Source: Fidelibacterota bacterium (GTDB lineage Bacteria; Fidelibacterota; Marinisomatia; SCGC-AAA003-L08; JACNLC01). From it: a stretch of DNA of 64,000 nucleotides. Location of the stretch: assembly GCA_018657495.1 (NCBI GenBank), contig JABHXA010000001.1, positions 310,016 to 374,015 of the forward strand. Reading direction: 5' to 3'. How positions within the stretch are numbered: the stretch's first letter is position 1; each line of letters starts with the position of its first letter. Both the position numbers and the translations under genes were made by a program. Positions 8,432 to 17,484 of this stretch are shown here, piece after piece. Under the pieces are notes generated by a model. That model was not told the DNA's origin and ran no database searches. It was given only the letters and a program-made list of their open reading frames with translations.

Positions 8432-9673
8432 TTATTTTATCGTTGTCAGGCCAAAGGGGTTATCAATTGAGTGGGCCGGTTGAGTAAACCAGCGCGGGCC
8501 GCCATCGGTCATATAAAAATGATCTTCGTGGCGAACTCCAAATTCACCTGGTATACAAATCATTGGCTCGTTGCTGAAACACATGCCTTTCTCCAGGCAT
8601 GTATGATCGCTCATCACCAGATACGGCCATTCGTGAATATCTAATCCAATGCCATGTCCTGTTCGATGGGGAAGCCCCGGAATTTTATATCCTGGCCCGA
8701 AACCATATTTTTCCAATGTTTTCCTGGCTGCTTTGTCAACACTTGAACAGGGTTCCCCTATCTGTGCCGCCTTGAAGGCAGATGCCTGGGCTTCTTTTTC
8801 AATATCCCAAACCTCTCGCTGTCTTGTGCTGGCCTCTCCATAAACATAGGTTCGGGTAATATCTGAATTATAACCATTTAATAAACAGCCGGTATCGATC
8901 AGCACCATGTCATTCTCTTTTAATATTTGCGAGTCCTTGACCCCATGAGGATAAGCAGTTGCCTCCCCAAAAAGAGCGATACAAAATGAAGAACCTTCCG
9001 CAATGCCCATTGCTTTGTGCGCCTTGTTTATAAACTGGCAAACTTCAAGAGTATTAATTCCAGGTTTTAGTATTGCAGCAGCACTTTTATGAACTTCAAG
9101 AGTGATATCTTTTGCCCTTTGCAAGAGCGCAATCTCATGTTCTGATTTTTTCATTCGGCAAGAAGATGTGACCTCCTTGGCATTTACTAATTGAAGATCT
9201 GGGCTGGCATTTGAAACACCATCAATAATAAAGTAGGGTGTGGATTCATCCATGCCAACTTTGCCTGATTTTATCCCAATATCAGATAACAGGTTGACAA
9301 ATAATTTGTATGGACTTTCATGTTCGTTCCAGCAAATCGTTTTTCCGGGTATTGACATAAAATCTTTTAAGGTACTCTTTTCAAACCACGGACATAAATA
9401 AGTCACTGGACCATTTTGTGGAATTATTGCACCGACCATCCGTTCACTTGCATGCCACTGGGTTCCAGTGAAATAATACATATTAGTGCCTGCATTCAGG
9501 TAAATGGCATCCAAATCAATCGTCTTCATTATGCTTTGGGCTTTTAAGATTCTATCTTTGTACTCACCCGGTTTTATGTCAGCAATTGATGACAGAGATT
9601 GGGAAATCAACTGTAATCTTTGAATTTCGATTTTTTGGGTTGAACCACCCACTCCGATTGTCATCCGTGTCAT
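8432..9673 (-). CDS. M24 family metallopeptidase (Xaa-Pro aminopeptidase/dipeptidase-like)
   Basis: A 413-residue pita-bread-fold peptidase. The N-terminal creatinase-like domain spans about residues 35-165, and the catalytic domain carries the five metal ligands. Asp occurs in LIDTGCLLNGYNSDITRT (both Asp), His in RTGHGIGLDIHEWP, and Glu in SNEPMI and in GVRHEDHF. It should remove N-terminal residues next to proline. ATG 9673 is chosen over a longer start at 9721, because a GGGGAG Shine-Dalgarno sits 5 nt upstream and the pterin dehydratase stop is at 9675, leaving a 1-bp gap. It probably belongs to one operon with the acylase downstream. Confidence 0.9.
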   Translation of the reverse strand: MTRMTIGVGGSTQKIEIQRLQLISQSLSSIADIKPGEYKDRILKAQSIMKTIDLDAIYLNAGTNMYYFTGTQWHASERMVGAIIPQNGPVTYLCPWFEKSTLKDFMSIPGKTICWNEHESPYKLFVNLLSDIGIKSGKVGMDESTPYFIIDGVSNASPDLQLVNAKEVTSSCRMKKSEHEIALLQRAKDITLEVHKSAAAILKPGINTLEVCQFINKAHKAMGIAEGSSFCIALFGEATAYPHGVKDSQILKENDMVLIDTGCLLNGYNSDITRTYVYGEASTRQREVWDIEKEAQASAFKAAQIGEPCSSVDKAARKTLEKYGFGPGYKIPGLPHRTGHGIGLDIHEWPYLVMSDHTCLEKGMCFSNEPMICIPGEFGVRHEDHFYMTDGGPRWFTQPAHSIDNPFGLTTIK

Positions 9674-9674
9674 A

Positions 9675-10016
9675 CTACTCCCCGAATACTTGGTCTGATT
9701 TTGCAGCCATGATGAAATCATTTACATGGAGACCTTCAATTTTATGCGACCACCAGGTAATTGTGACTTTACCCCATTCTGTCAGGATTGCCGGGTGATG
9801 ACCCTCAGCTTCTGATATTTCACCTATTGAATTGGTGAAGGACAATGCATCTACAAAATTGGGAAAGTCAAATGTTCGCATGATTTGATTTATACCATCA
9901 GAATTTATCAAATGCCAATTTGAGAGTTTTTTCATAAATGAATCCACCTCCTGTTTGGAGGCCTGGGGAGCGCCTATTCGACAGGCTTCGCATGTTTTTC
10001 CAACTAAATCTGACAC
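9675..10016 (-). CDS. phhB: Pterin-4a-carbinolamine dehydratase
   Basis: A 113-residue member of the PCD/DCoH family, which recycles the 4a-hydroxypterin made by aromatic amino-acid hydroxylases and is also found near molybdopterin genes. The active-site signature is intact: EAEGHHPAI (the two histidines), then VTITWWSHKIEGLHVNDFI. Length is normal. The start is GTG with AGGAG about 10 nt upstream. No phenylalanine hydroxylase lies in the window, so the pterin substrate here is open. First gene of the minus-strand run that continues with the M24 peptidase. Confidence 0.92.
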   Translation of the reverse strand: MSDLVGKTCEACRIGAPQASKQEVDSFMKKLSNWHLINSDGINQIMRTFDFPNFVDALSFTNSIGEISEAEGHHPAILTEWGKVTITWWSHKIEGLHVNDFIMAAKSDQVFGE

Positions 10017-10375
10017 TATATCTTTCTCCTGATCATTATGGTTTTTGAAATGATTGTGGCGATAAACCCTAGAGGGGCGCCCATATCATGTTTAACGCAA
10101 ATGTTTACAATCACATTCTACGTCAATCTTTGGATGGATAATAATTCTGTTAAAATAGTAATTGAATTTACAAAAAAAACGCTTCCATTTCACGCGGGTA
10201 TTTTGATGATTTTATTGATGGTCCGCCCATGCTGCAGATAGAATTTTGATATTAATTTATCAATTATCATGGTAGAATTAAATAGATACATAGAATTGTG
10301 TTCAAAATGATTATAATTTTTTATCATGTGTTGTGGATATTTTTACATAAAACTGTTATTTTTTTCTGATACTTT
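10017..10375. other. Divergent intergenic region
   Basis: 359 AT-rich bases between the GTG start of the pterin dehydratase (minus) and the TTG start of the MFS gene (plus). It must hold two promoters. I see no hairpin terminator, tRNA or repeat. One near-match to a DnaA box (TGTGGATAT, near 10332) is isolated and not convincing. Confidence 0.5.
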
Positions 10376-11653
10376 TTGCAAACAATTTATAATATATTAA
10401 ATCCATATTTTGCGATTCCGGCTGCTGTAAAGCGCTTATTCATGATTCAGCTGTCAATCAATTCGGTTTTTGCCTCCTTTTTTTTAATTATGAATATATA
10501 CTTGAGAAAAGTTGGATTCGAAGACCATCAGATTGCCGGTTTTACATCATTTCAATTCTTCGGTTCATTTATGTTTGCCTTTCCCCTTGGAGTTTACATA
10601 AAGGGAAAGAAACTTAAACCGTTCTTTTTTTTCGCCAGTATCGCCGTGCCCTTGGCCGGTTTGCTGATAGTTAATTCGGTCAGATTGCAAATCGAGCCCC
10701 TCATAAAAACAGGGTTTTTTATATCTGGATGCGGATTGATGACGATGCAGGTTTGTGCCCTGCCATTTATTCTCCGCAATGGAGATGGCGAGACACTCTC
10801 TGAATCTATCTCGCTGAGTTTTACTTCATGGTCACTGGCTGTTATCACCGCCGGGGTTGGTATTGCAATTTTGAGGACTTTAGAGCCGGTCATTTATCAA
10901 ATATCAATTCAATCCAGTGAATATTATATTCTTACAATGTTTCTTTTCATTGGCATCCCGGCAATGTTTTTGGCTCCCGGATTGAAGGAGAAACCACCCC
11001 TCTCAAAAAGTGGTCGATTTATGGATAATTTGAAAACCTTTCGTCATGATTATGACTGGTTTATTATTCTAAAAGCCCTCATACCAACGCTGTTAATTGC
11101 AATTGGAGCAGGATTAACAATTCCCTTTGTTAACTTATTTTTCTTTTCCGTTTTTCAATTGGATTCTCATTATTTTGGTCTGCTTGGAAGTACTGCATCC
11201 GTTCTTGGTGTGTTTTCAGCATTATTGGTTCCCTCGGTTCGGAGACGATATGGTTACCGGGTGGCAATACTTATGACTCAATCAATTGCCATCTTATTTC
11301 TGATTGGACTTGGTATGACTGAAGTTTATTCGGCTGTGAAAGGTGCCTTTGCAATGGCGGTCATTTTCTATCTTTTCCGTCAGCCTTTTATGCATATGGC
11401 TGCACCTATTACCAGTGAATTGACGATGCAATATGTGGGAAAGAAAAATCAGGAGTTGCTTAGCGCTCTAAATTCCACTCTCTGGAGTGCATCATGGTTT
11501 GTCAGTGCAAAAATATTTCAGTACCTGCGCGGGATGGATATGTTTTATCATCAAATATTTTTTATTACAGCAGGATTATATGGGTTTGGTGTCTTTTTGT
11601 ATCACTTTATTATAAAAGAATTTCTTCAAAATAATACGTCGGTAATTAAATAG
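10376..11653 (+). CDS. MFS transporter
   Basis: A 425-residue inner-membrane carrier with about 12 hydrophobic helices, in two six-helix halves separated by a basic loop near residues 205-225 (KEKPPLSKSGRFMDNLKTFRHDYDW). The N-terminal motif NPYFAIPAAVKRLFMIQ before helix 1 resembles multidrug-type MFS proteins. The substrate is unknown. It is the only plus-strand gene between 1.8 kb and the right edge. The TTG start gives the full first helix. ATG 10442 would cut into it, and neither has a strong Shine-Dalgarno, so the start is uncertain by about 22 residues. Confidence 0.8.
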   Translation: MQTIYNILNPYFAIPAAVKRLFMIQLSINSVFASFFLIMNIYLRKVGFEDHQIAGFTSFQFFGSFMFAFPLGVYIKGKKLKPFFFFASIAVPLAGLLIVNSVRLQIEPLIKTGFFISGCGLMTMQVCALPFILRNGDGETLSESISLSFTSWSLAVITAGVGIAILRTLEPVIYQISIQSSEYYILTMFLFIGIPAMFLAPGLKEKPPLSKSGRFMDNLKTFRHDYDWFIILKALIPTLLIAIGAGLTIPFVNLFFFSVFQLDSHYFGLLGSTASVLGVFSALLVPSVRRRYGYRVAILMTQSIAILFLIGLGMTEVYSAVKGAFAMAVIFYLFRQPFMHMAAPITSELTMQYVGKKNQELLSALNSTLWSASWFVSAKIFQYLRGMDMFYHQIFFITAGLYGFGVFLYHFIIKEFLQNNTSVIK

Positions 11654-11710
11654 TTTGTTAAAGCGTATTTTCTGTAAAGATATTTTGTTACAGTATAGGA
11701 AGTCAGTTAT

Positions 11711-11968
11711 TCAATCTGCTTTCCAAATGGGCCAATATGTAATTTGATGGTGCCGGCTTTCATTTTGAAAACCAATTGCCATATCTTCATTTTTCACTTT
11801 GCCAAAAACCATTGTATCGCCACTAATGCAGAAGGCATGATCTGTTTTTATGCCTTCTGCGACAGTCAAATCACTGCCAATCTTTATATTTCCGCCTTTA
11901 TCAGGTTTTGCAGAAAGCAATACTGGAAGCTGGAAAACCAACAACCAGATTAGAAAGATTTTTCTCAA
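11711..11968 (-). CDS. Short exported protein, bactofilin-like fragment
   Basis: 85 residues with a signal peptide (MRKIFLIWLLVFQLPVLLSA). The body, IKIGSDLTVAEGIKTDHAFCISGDTMVFGKV, resembles one or two turns of the beta-solenoid found in polymer-forming or GIN-type proteins. It ends abruptly, so it may be a shortened remnant of a longer protein. The start is TTG, 3 nt after the stop of the GIN-domain gene, with GAGG upstream, so translation is probably coupled. It may share a role with that neighbour. No function can be assigned. Confidence 0.55.
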   Translation of the reverse strand: MRKIFLIWLLVFQLPVLLSAKPDKGGNIKIGSDLTVAEGIKTDHAFCISGDTMVFGKVKNEDMAIGFQNESRHHQITYWPIWKAD

Positions 11969-11971
11969 TTT

Positions 11972-12691
11972 CTAATTGCCTCGTGAGAGGACTTTTCCAG
12001 AACCTGAAATGCTGCTTTTCACTTTTGGACTGCCAGAATATTCCACTGTACCGCTTCCACTGATATGGGCATCAAGTTCATCTCTTACATGAATCTGGCA
12101 TGAACCGGAGCCGCTAATAAATGCCGATGCTGTTTCTGAAGATAAATCTCTGGCATATATATCACCGGAGCCACTAATATGCAATTTATGTTCATCCACT
12201 TTCCCGGTTACGGTGATGGTTCCCGATCCAGAAACACTGCTTTCCAGATTGTCCGCATCAAGGCTCACAAGTATATCCCCTGATCCACTTACATTGAGCT
12301 CTACATCATCACCTTTAAATTCATCCAATCCGACAATTTCTCCAGAACCCGAAATTGACAATTCTTTGATCCTATCCATAAAAACTTCAATTTCCAGCGT
12401 TCTTCTTCCTGTAACACATTCATCCAGGTATACTACCAGTGTACCATTTTTTACTTCGGTTTTTAACAATGCCATTATATTATCATCGCTTTTGATGCTT
12501 ATGGGTTGCGACCCACCTGATTTTAATAGAATTTTCCCAGAGCTTCGAAAGCTGATTCCAGAAAAACTCCCTACATCCCTGGTCTCGCTTATGACATTAC
12601 CAGAGGCACTCACGCAATTCATGTTACATGCTACACTTGAAAAAAGACTGATTGCAAGAATAGAGGCGGTAAAAGGGTTTAATTTTGTCAT
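11972..12691 (-). CDS. GIN-domain (DUF2807) envelope protein
   Basis: 239 residues. The signal sequence has a possible lipobox (SSVAC at about 18-22), then a beta-helical domain made of repeats with the recurring S-x-S-G-S-G turn (SISGSGEI, NVSGSGDI, SVSGSGTI, HISGSGDI, FISGSGSC, HISGSGTV, SISGSGKV). This is the head-GIN domain (PF10988) pattern. It is known from Bacteroidota-like bacteria as an exported putative adhesin or structural domain of unknown biochemical role. A GGAG Shine-Dalgarno precedes the ATG. It is followed at once by the 85-residue exported protein. Confidence 0.85.
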   Translation of the reverse strand: MTKLNPFTASILAISLFSSVACNMNCVSASGNVISETRDVGSFSGISFRSSGKILLKSGGSQPISIKSDDNIMALLKTEVKNGTLVVYLDECVTGRRTLEIEVFMDRIKELSISGSGEIVGLDEFKGDDVELNVSGSGDILVSLDADNLESSVSGSGTITVTGKVDEHKLHISGSGDIYARDLSSETASAFISGSGSCQIHVRDELDAHISGSGTVEYSGSPKVKSSISGSGKVLSRGN

Positions 12692-12926
12692 TGTATTCTC
12701 CTGTTTTATTTACATGGTAATTATAACTGACATCATCCATTGATGTAATTATGCGGCCTTTGATGGATTTAAAGCTAATTAGTTGCCTGTGTTAATGTGA
12801 TAAATCAGCCCGATTGAAGTTAACAATCCAAACCATTGGATTATATTCTCTTTTACAGGTACATCGGGTAGTTTTTTAAAGCAATCCACTACACATGATT
12901 TAAAACTGAGGTTCATATTTTTGAAT

Positions 12927-13211
12927 CTATGAATCTGCTGAAACTATTCGAGATGATTTGTCTTTTGTAATTGTCTGTAAGGGTTCACTTGCAGATATAA
13001 AGGAGACCTCGGCATTTTTTACCAGTGGTATCGATCGCAGCTCAATTAATATTTCAGCTTCTCCTTTTGAAGCACTCTCTTCAACCGTGACAATAATTCT
13101 TCCGAGCTTATCTTTTTTAAAGATGCTACAACCGGGTATGCCCTCAAGATGTTTTTGAACATTCTCTAGGTTCACAAGATTTGTCTGTAAAACAACTCCA
13201 ATGATATTCAT
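12927..13211 (-). CDS. NapD-like chaperone-type small protein
   Basis: 94 residues with a ferredoxin-like pattern of two beta-alpha-beta units: MNIIGVVLQTNLVNLENVQKHLEGIPGCSIF, then GRIIVTVEE...AEILIELRSIPLVKNAEVSF. This matches the NapD family, which binds the Tat signal of the periplasmic nitrate reductase NapA. No napA or other nap gene is in the window. ATG 13211 is used because GGAGAG lies just upstream, while the earlier ATG at 13238 has none. The C-terminal 20 residues extend beyond the usual NapD length. The family call rests on pattern and size only. Confidence 0.6.
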   Translation of the reverse strand: MNIIGVVLQTNLVNLENVQKHLEGIPGCSIFKKDKLGRIIVTVEESASKGEAEILIELRSIPLVKNAEVSFISASEPLQTITKDKSSRIVSADS

Positions 13212-13397
13212 GTTCTCTCCATTTCCGGCTATCATCATCTCTTGATTAAAAGAATGATGTGATTATTAAAAAGTAAAAAGTTTGATTTTAGCTGACCGTC
13301 AGACTGTAATTTAATATCAACACTGCAATAGGTAGTAATAAAATCCGATTGTACTTTTTTTTTCTTTGGGCATCCGGCGGCTGTTTTTTTCTCAGGA

Positions 13398-15380
13398 TTA
13401 TGGATGAAATAAAATAATGCCATTCTCTGACAAAATCTGGGTAACCAAAATTATGATGTCCAGAATATCTACTTGTTGATCCTGATTCATGTCGGCGGTG
13501 CAATCTCCCAATTCAGGCAGCGCCTCTGAAAGCAAAATGAATGATACCAGAGCAATAATATCCAATACATCAATAGCACCGTCATCATTCATGTCTCCAT
13601 CGACGCAGCCATCAAAGGAGAGATGATATAATCCCCCTGTAGATAATCCTGTCAGGATGTCTAATCCCGTCGATTGGGATAAATGTCCTGTGGTCAAGGT
13701 TGTATTCAGGCCGGTTTCAGGGAAGACAAGATTCAAGTCCTGTGTAAAGTAATAATCTGAGGTGGAGCCGGTATTTTCATATACGGCTATTCCGCTGTAT
13801 TCTGACCCGGTAAGTAAATCGAGATCACCATCTTCGTCAAGATCAACAAATTCGGGGGCCGATCTTGAGATAGTAAACAAACCTTCTTGTAATAATACTG
13901 GTGGTTGGAACTGAAAGATTTCGGCGGTCCCAGTATTTTCAGATAATGTAATTAATCCTGATGTTTCGCCGCAAATCAAATCCAAATCACCGTCATTGTC
14001 CAGATCTGCCAGGGCAGGAGAGCTATGTCCAGAAAGGTCTATTGATTCGATGTTTCCTTCGTTTGTGAACTCAAAATTCTCTGTCGTTCCTGTATTTCTG
14101 AAAAACAAAATAAAACCATTGGAATTGCCTATGAAAGCATCCAAATCGCCGTCTGCGTCAATGTCAGCCAAATCAAGAGATAGATTATTTCCAAGGTTTG
14201 TCCCAAGAAACGAGGGATTTTCTTCAATGAAGTTAGGTTGGGTCTGGGTTCCGTGATTTCTCAGAAAATGAATACGTCCAGTCCATGGGAATGATGTTGG
14301 CTCAAAACCATTACCGATAAATAAATCCAGATCACCGTCATTATCAATATCCGCTAATTCAGGAGATGTATCCGTAAGCAAGTCGATTGATCCAAGAAAA
14401 TGAGTGGTGATAAATTCATAAACAGGATTGTTTTGACTGCCGATATTTTCATAATAGTAAAGATTATTCACCAGTTGGCTCCCAAAAGATCCAGACAATA
14501 CAGATATAATTAGATCGGCATCATTATCACCGTCAAGATCCACAAAACCCGGCATATTTTGTCCTGCGGTTATCACTGGATCTTCCTCGGGAAAGGACTC
14601 AATCACATTAAATATATCCATAACCGGAAATTCAGCATTGCCAATATTCCAGATGATATACAGGCTTTGATGGAAATAATCACCCCAACTCAAGTCAAAA
14701 TCTTCATCGCCGTCCAGATCAATAAACTGTATGGCACTGGCGCCATGTCGGAGGTTTCCAATGATGCTGATATTCTGCCAGGTTGCCGAAATGAACTGGA
14801 AAACTGGAATATTATCATCCCAACCGACATTTTCATAAAAGGTGACAGTGCCAGCATAATTACCGGTAAAAAAATCAGAGTCGCTATCATTGTCGATATC
14901 AGAAAATGTGGGTGTCATAAAGGAATTATTGATTACCGGAGATCCGTCAGTTTGATGAACTTCTCCAAGAAGATTAAGCTCGCCGTTGATATTTCGATAG
15001 TAATGTAAGTGGCCCGATTCTTCCGGGTGAGAGGTCATGTAGTCAATATTGCCATCCTGGTCAAAATCATTAAAGTAAAACCAACCTGCTGGGGGCAGAT
15101 CTTGAAATCTTGATGTCTGGATTCTGAATTCAGGAGTTGTGGACGTTCCTTCATTTTGGTAAAATCGCAAGAATCCATCTTCGTCCAATAAGAAGAAATC
15201 CGGGTCTCCATCAGTATCCCAATCAACCGATTGAATTCGTGGTTTATTAAAACCACCAAAAAATGGATTTTCTATGATTTCATCATTGATTTCAACGGGA
15301 ATATCAAGGTTTTGAAAAGTAATATTCTGTGAAGTTAAAAAACTGGCTAAAATCACCATGGAGGCGAATAAAGTTCTCAT
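13398..15380 (-). CDS. Secreted FG-GAP/VCBS repeat protein with C-terminal dockerin-like repeats
   Basis: 660 residues. A short signal peptide (about 1-17) precedes at least seven calcium-binding beta-propeller repeats. Their hallmark is D-x-D-x-D-G-D-x-D (DIDNDGDLDLFIGNG, DIDADGDLDAFIGNSNG, DLDNDGDLDLICGETSG, DLDEDGDLDLLTGSEYS and others). The C-terminus holds two EF-hand-like dockerin repeats (DMNDDGAIDVLDIIALVSFI and DMNQDQQVDILDIIILVTQI). No T9SS sorting tail follows. AGGGGAGG lies 3 nt before the ATG, a strong ribosome site. The role is likely extracellular adhesion or display. The dockerin pair suggests anchoring or folding with calcium; no cohesin is seen in the window. Confidence 0.85.
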   Translation of the reverse strand: MRTLFASMVILASFLTSQNITFQNLDIPVEINDEIIENPFFGGFNKPRIQSVDWDTDGDPDFFLLDEDGFLRFYQNEGTSTTPEFRIQTSRFQDLPPAGWFYFNDFDQDGNIDYMTSHPEESGHLHYYRNINGELNLLGEVHQTDGSPVINNSFMTPTFSDIDNDSDSDFFTGNYAGTVTFYENVGWDDNIPVFQFISATWQNISIIGNLRHGASAIQFIDLDGDEDFDLSWGDYFHQSLYIIWNIGNAEFPVMDIFNVIESFPEEDPVITAGQNMPGFVDLDGDNDADLIISVLSGSFGSQLVNNLYYYENIGSQNNPVYEFITTHFLGSIDLLTDTSPELADIDNDGDLDLFIGNGFEPTSFPWTGRIHFLRNHGTQTQPNFIEENPSFLGTNLGNNLSLDLADIDADGDLDAFIGNSNGFILFFRNTGTTENFEFTNEGNIESIDLSGHSSPALADLDNDGDLDLICGETSGLITLSENTGTAEIFQFQPPVLLQEGLFTISRSAPEFVDLDEDGDLDLLTGSEYSGIAVYENTGSTSDYYFTQDLNLVFPETGLNTTLTTGHLSQSTGLDILTGLSTGGLYHLSFDGCVDGDMNDDGAIDVLDIIALVSFILLSEALPELGDCTADMNQDQQVDILDIIILVTQILSENGIILFHP

Positions 15381-15445
15381 GTTCCTCCCCTAGGAAAAAT
15401 ATTTTTTCTTTTCAAAGGCACACAACGATTATTTGTCAATCTCAA

Positions 15446-15823
15446 TCAATTCGATTCAGGTAAATATATTTTTATAATGTCAACCAATTGATATTTTTTG
15501 AATGGTTTTGCCAGATAATCATTACATCCTGCTTTCAAAGCCCTTTCTTTATCGGTTGCCAATGCATGCGCTGTCACTGCAATTATTGGAATTTTATGAT
15601 ATTTTTTGTTTTTGCGAATTACTGATGTCAGAAGCAAACCGTCTTTTTCCCCTTTTAAGGAGAGATCCATTAAAATGAGATTAATATTTTTATCTTCCAA
15701 TATATGCATCGCGCCAAAATATGTCTCCGCACAGCTTAGTTGATAGTCTTTCATCAACATTACTTTCATGAGTCTTTGTGTATCCACATCGTCTTCAACA
15801 ATCAGAATGTGGGGTTTATTCAT
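15446..15823 (-). CDS. Single-domain response regulator (CheY-like)
   Basis: A 125-residue receiver domain alone. Acidic pocket residues are in IVEDD (about 6-10), the phospho-acceptor Asp in LILMDLSL (about 53), the switch Thr in IIAVTAHA and the Lys in YLAKPF. All key residues are present, so it should be phosphorylated. Its start overlaps the stop of the PAS-histidine kinase (ATGA), making that kinase the probable donor. Without an output domain it must act by protein contact or in a phosphorelay. Confidence 0.93.
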   Translation of the reverse strand: MNKPHILIVEDDVDTQRLMKVMLMKDYQLSCAETYFGAMHILEDKNINLILMDLSLKGEKDGLLLTSVIRKNKKYHKIPIIAVTAHALATDKERALKAGCNDYLAKPFKKYQLVDIIKIYLPESN

Positions 15824-17358
15824 GATGTTTCCTCCTTTGGAAAAGTGATAGTCACCTTAGTGCCGGCACCTTTAATGCTATCAATATTTATTTCAGCATT
15901 ATTCACTTCTAAATAACGCTTTGTTAGTGCCAGTCCTAGTCCAAGGCCTTCATATTTTCTTGAATATCCGGCACTTTCCTGGGAAAAGATATCAAATACC
16001 TGTTTCAGATACACTTTTGAAATCCCAATCCCCGTATCTTTTATTACTAGTATGGTATTCTCAATATTTTCGTCAATCCAGATTGTTAAACCACCTTCAT
16101 TTGTATATTTTATGGCGTTGTCGATTATATTGCTGACAGCCTGGGTTATACAATACTCATCTGCAACAAGTATTGGATTTTTTATTTCAGAATAAAAATC
16201 AATTGTTAAATTCTTTTCTTTTATTCTGGGGGTTAATTCGGTTATCGCCTGTTGCACAATTAGACTTAAATCAAATTCATTAATATTTAGATTATACGAT
16301 TGGGTATCCATCTGTGACATATCAAGGATTTCATGTACTGTTCGGATTAATCGTTGCCCACTGCGGTCTATTATATCAAAAAATTCTTTTTCATCTGCCC
16401 CGACCCGATCGTCGAGCATTTCTTTAAGTAAATCCGCATAACCAATAATTGAATTCAGGGGGGTGCGGATTTCGTGAGAAATATTTGCCAGGAATAGTGA
16501 TTTGATTTTTGCCCCCTGTTTTGCATCCTCTAATGCTTTTTCCAGATTAATCTGATCCTGTTTTTTTAAGGTTATATCTCTCCATACAACATGGATAAAA
16601 TGCCCTTCTGGGAGAGGGACAGATGTGAGAAGCACTTCTACCGGGAATACCTCACCATCCTTTCGTTTATGATCCCATTCAAATCGATGACTCCCATGGT
16701 CAATTGCTATAGACATCATCTCGTTTGCTTTTTCAAAGGAGTCACGGCCGTCAGGTTGCCTTGGTGGTGATAGTGCAGACGGATGGGTTTCTAATAATTC
16801 TGCCTTGTTATCATACTTTAGCATTTTAACTGTGGCATCGTTGCAGTCAACGAATTTATCCCCTTCAATTATTAATATTGCATCAGCAGATTTCTGGAAA
16901 AGCGTTTTGTATTTATTTTGACTGTCACTTAGTGCATTCTCGACAATTTTGTGATCTGTGAAGTCTTTGACTGTGGCTAGAATTAATGGACCGGTGGACA
17001 ATTGGATTAAATTCAGGCGAATCTCGGTGTCAAATAATGTACCATCAAATTTCTTATGCTGCCATTCAAATAACTGCGGCTCTCCTTTCCATGCTGCATC
17101 AATTTTTGCAAAAGCCTTATTTGATGAATCTGTGCCATCAGGCTGAATAGCAGGAGAAAATTCCATTAGGGTGTGGCCAATAATATCACCGTGTTCACAT
17201 TTAAACATTTCTAAAGAATTTTGGTTACATTCAATAAAAAAATTCTCTTTCATTATAAATATAGCATTTTGGCTGGTCTCAAATAATATGCGGAACATAT
17301 TTTCAGAGTCATGGAGTTTTTTTTCCGCTTGAGATTGTTTTGGATCCTGTGATGTCAT
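15820..17358 (-). CDS. PAS-PAS sensor histidine kinase, cytoplasmic
   Basis: 512 residues with no membrane segment. Two PAS/PAC domains (about 15-135 and 145-265) are followed by HisKA with the phosphorylated His in ANISHEIRTPLNS (about 298) and the HATPase domain (about 400-510). The N box is NIIDNAIKYTNEGG, G1 is KDTGIGIS, and G2 is EGLGLGLALTKR. Both PAS copies share the phrase QPDG near their ends, suggesting an internal duplication. It should sense a soluble cue and phosphorylate the receiver encoded immediately downstream with a 4-bp overlap. It may also serve the receiver-only protein upstream at 17485. Confidence 0.92.
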   Translation of the reverse strand: MTSQDPKQSQAEKKLHDSENMFRILFETSQNAIFIMKENFFIECNQNSLEMFKCEHGDIIGHTLMEFSPAIQPDGTDSSNKAFAKIDAAWKGEPQLFEWQHKKFDGTLFDTEIRLNLIQLSTGPLILATVKDFTDHKIVENALSDSQNKYKTLFQKSADAILIIEGDKFVDCNDATVKMLKYDNKAELLETHPSALSPPRQPDGRDSFEKANEMMSIAIDHGSHRFEWDHKRKDGEVFPVEVLLTSVPLPEGHFIHVVWRDITLKKQDQINLEKALEDAKQGAKIKSLFLANISHEIRTPLNSIIGYADLLKEMLDDRVGADEKEFFDIIDRSGQRLIRTVHEILDMSQMDTQSYNLNINEFDLSLIVQQAITELTPRIKEKNLTIDFYSEIKNPILVADEYCITQAVSNIIDNAIKYTNEGGLTIWIDENIENTILVIKDTGIGISKVYLKQVFDIFSQESAGYSRKYEGLGLGLALTKRYLEVNNAEINIDSIKGAGTKVTITFPKEETS

Positions 17359-17484
17359 AATTGATTGTTGATATGTGAGTTATAATTTAGTGAATATTTA
17401 AATATCATCGTTAAGTCTATATTGTGGAAAACCAATTCTATATTTCTGCCATGGCATTAAAATTATTGTAATTTCTATTTATTT

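Noticed and set aside
10038..10241. Plus-strand 67-codon frame in the gap before the MFS gene
   Set aside because: No Shine-Dalgarno and no recognisable domain; it overlaps the promoter space of two divergent genes.
10325..10340. Single DnaA-box-like TGTGGATAT as an origin element
   Set aside because: Isolated and one mismatch; such matches occur by chance in AT-rich DNA (another lies near 53039 within mnmE).
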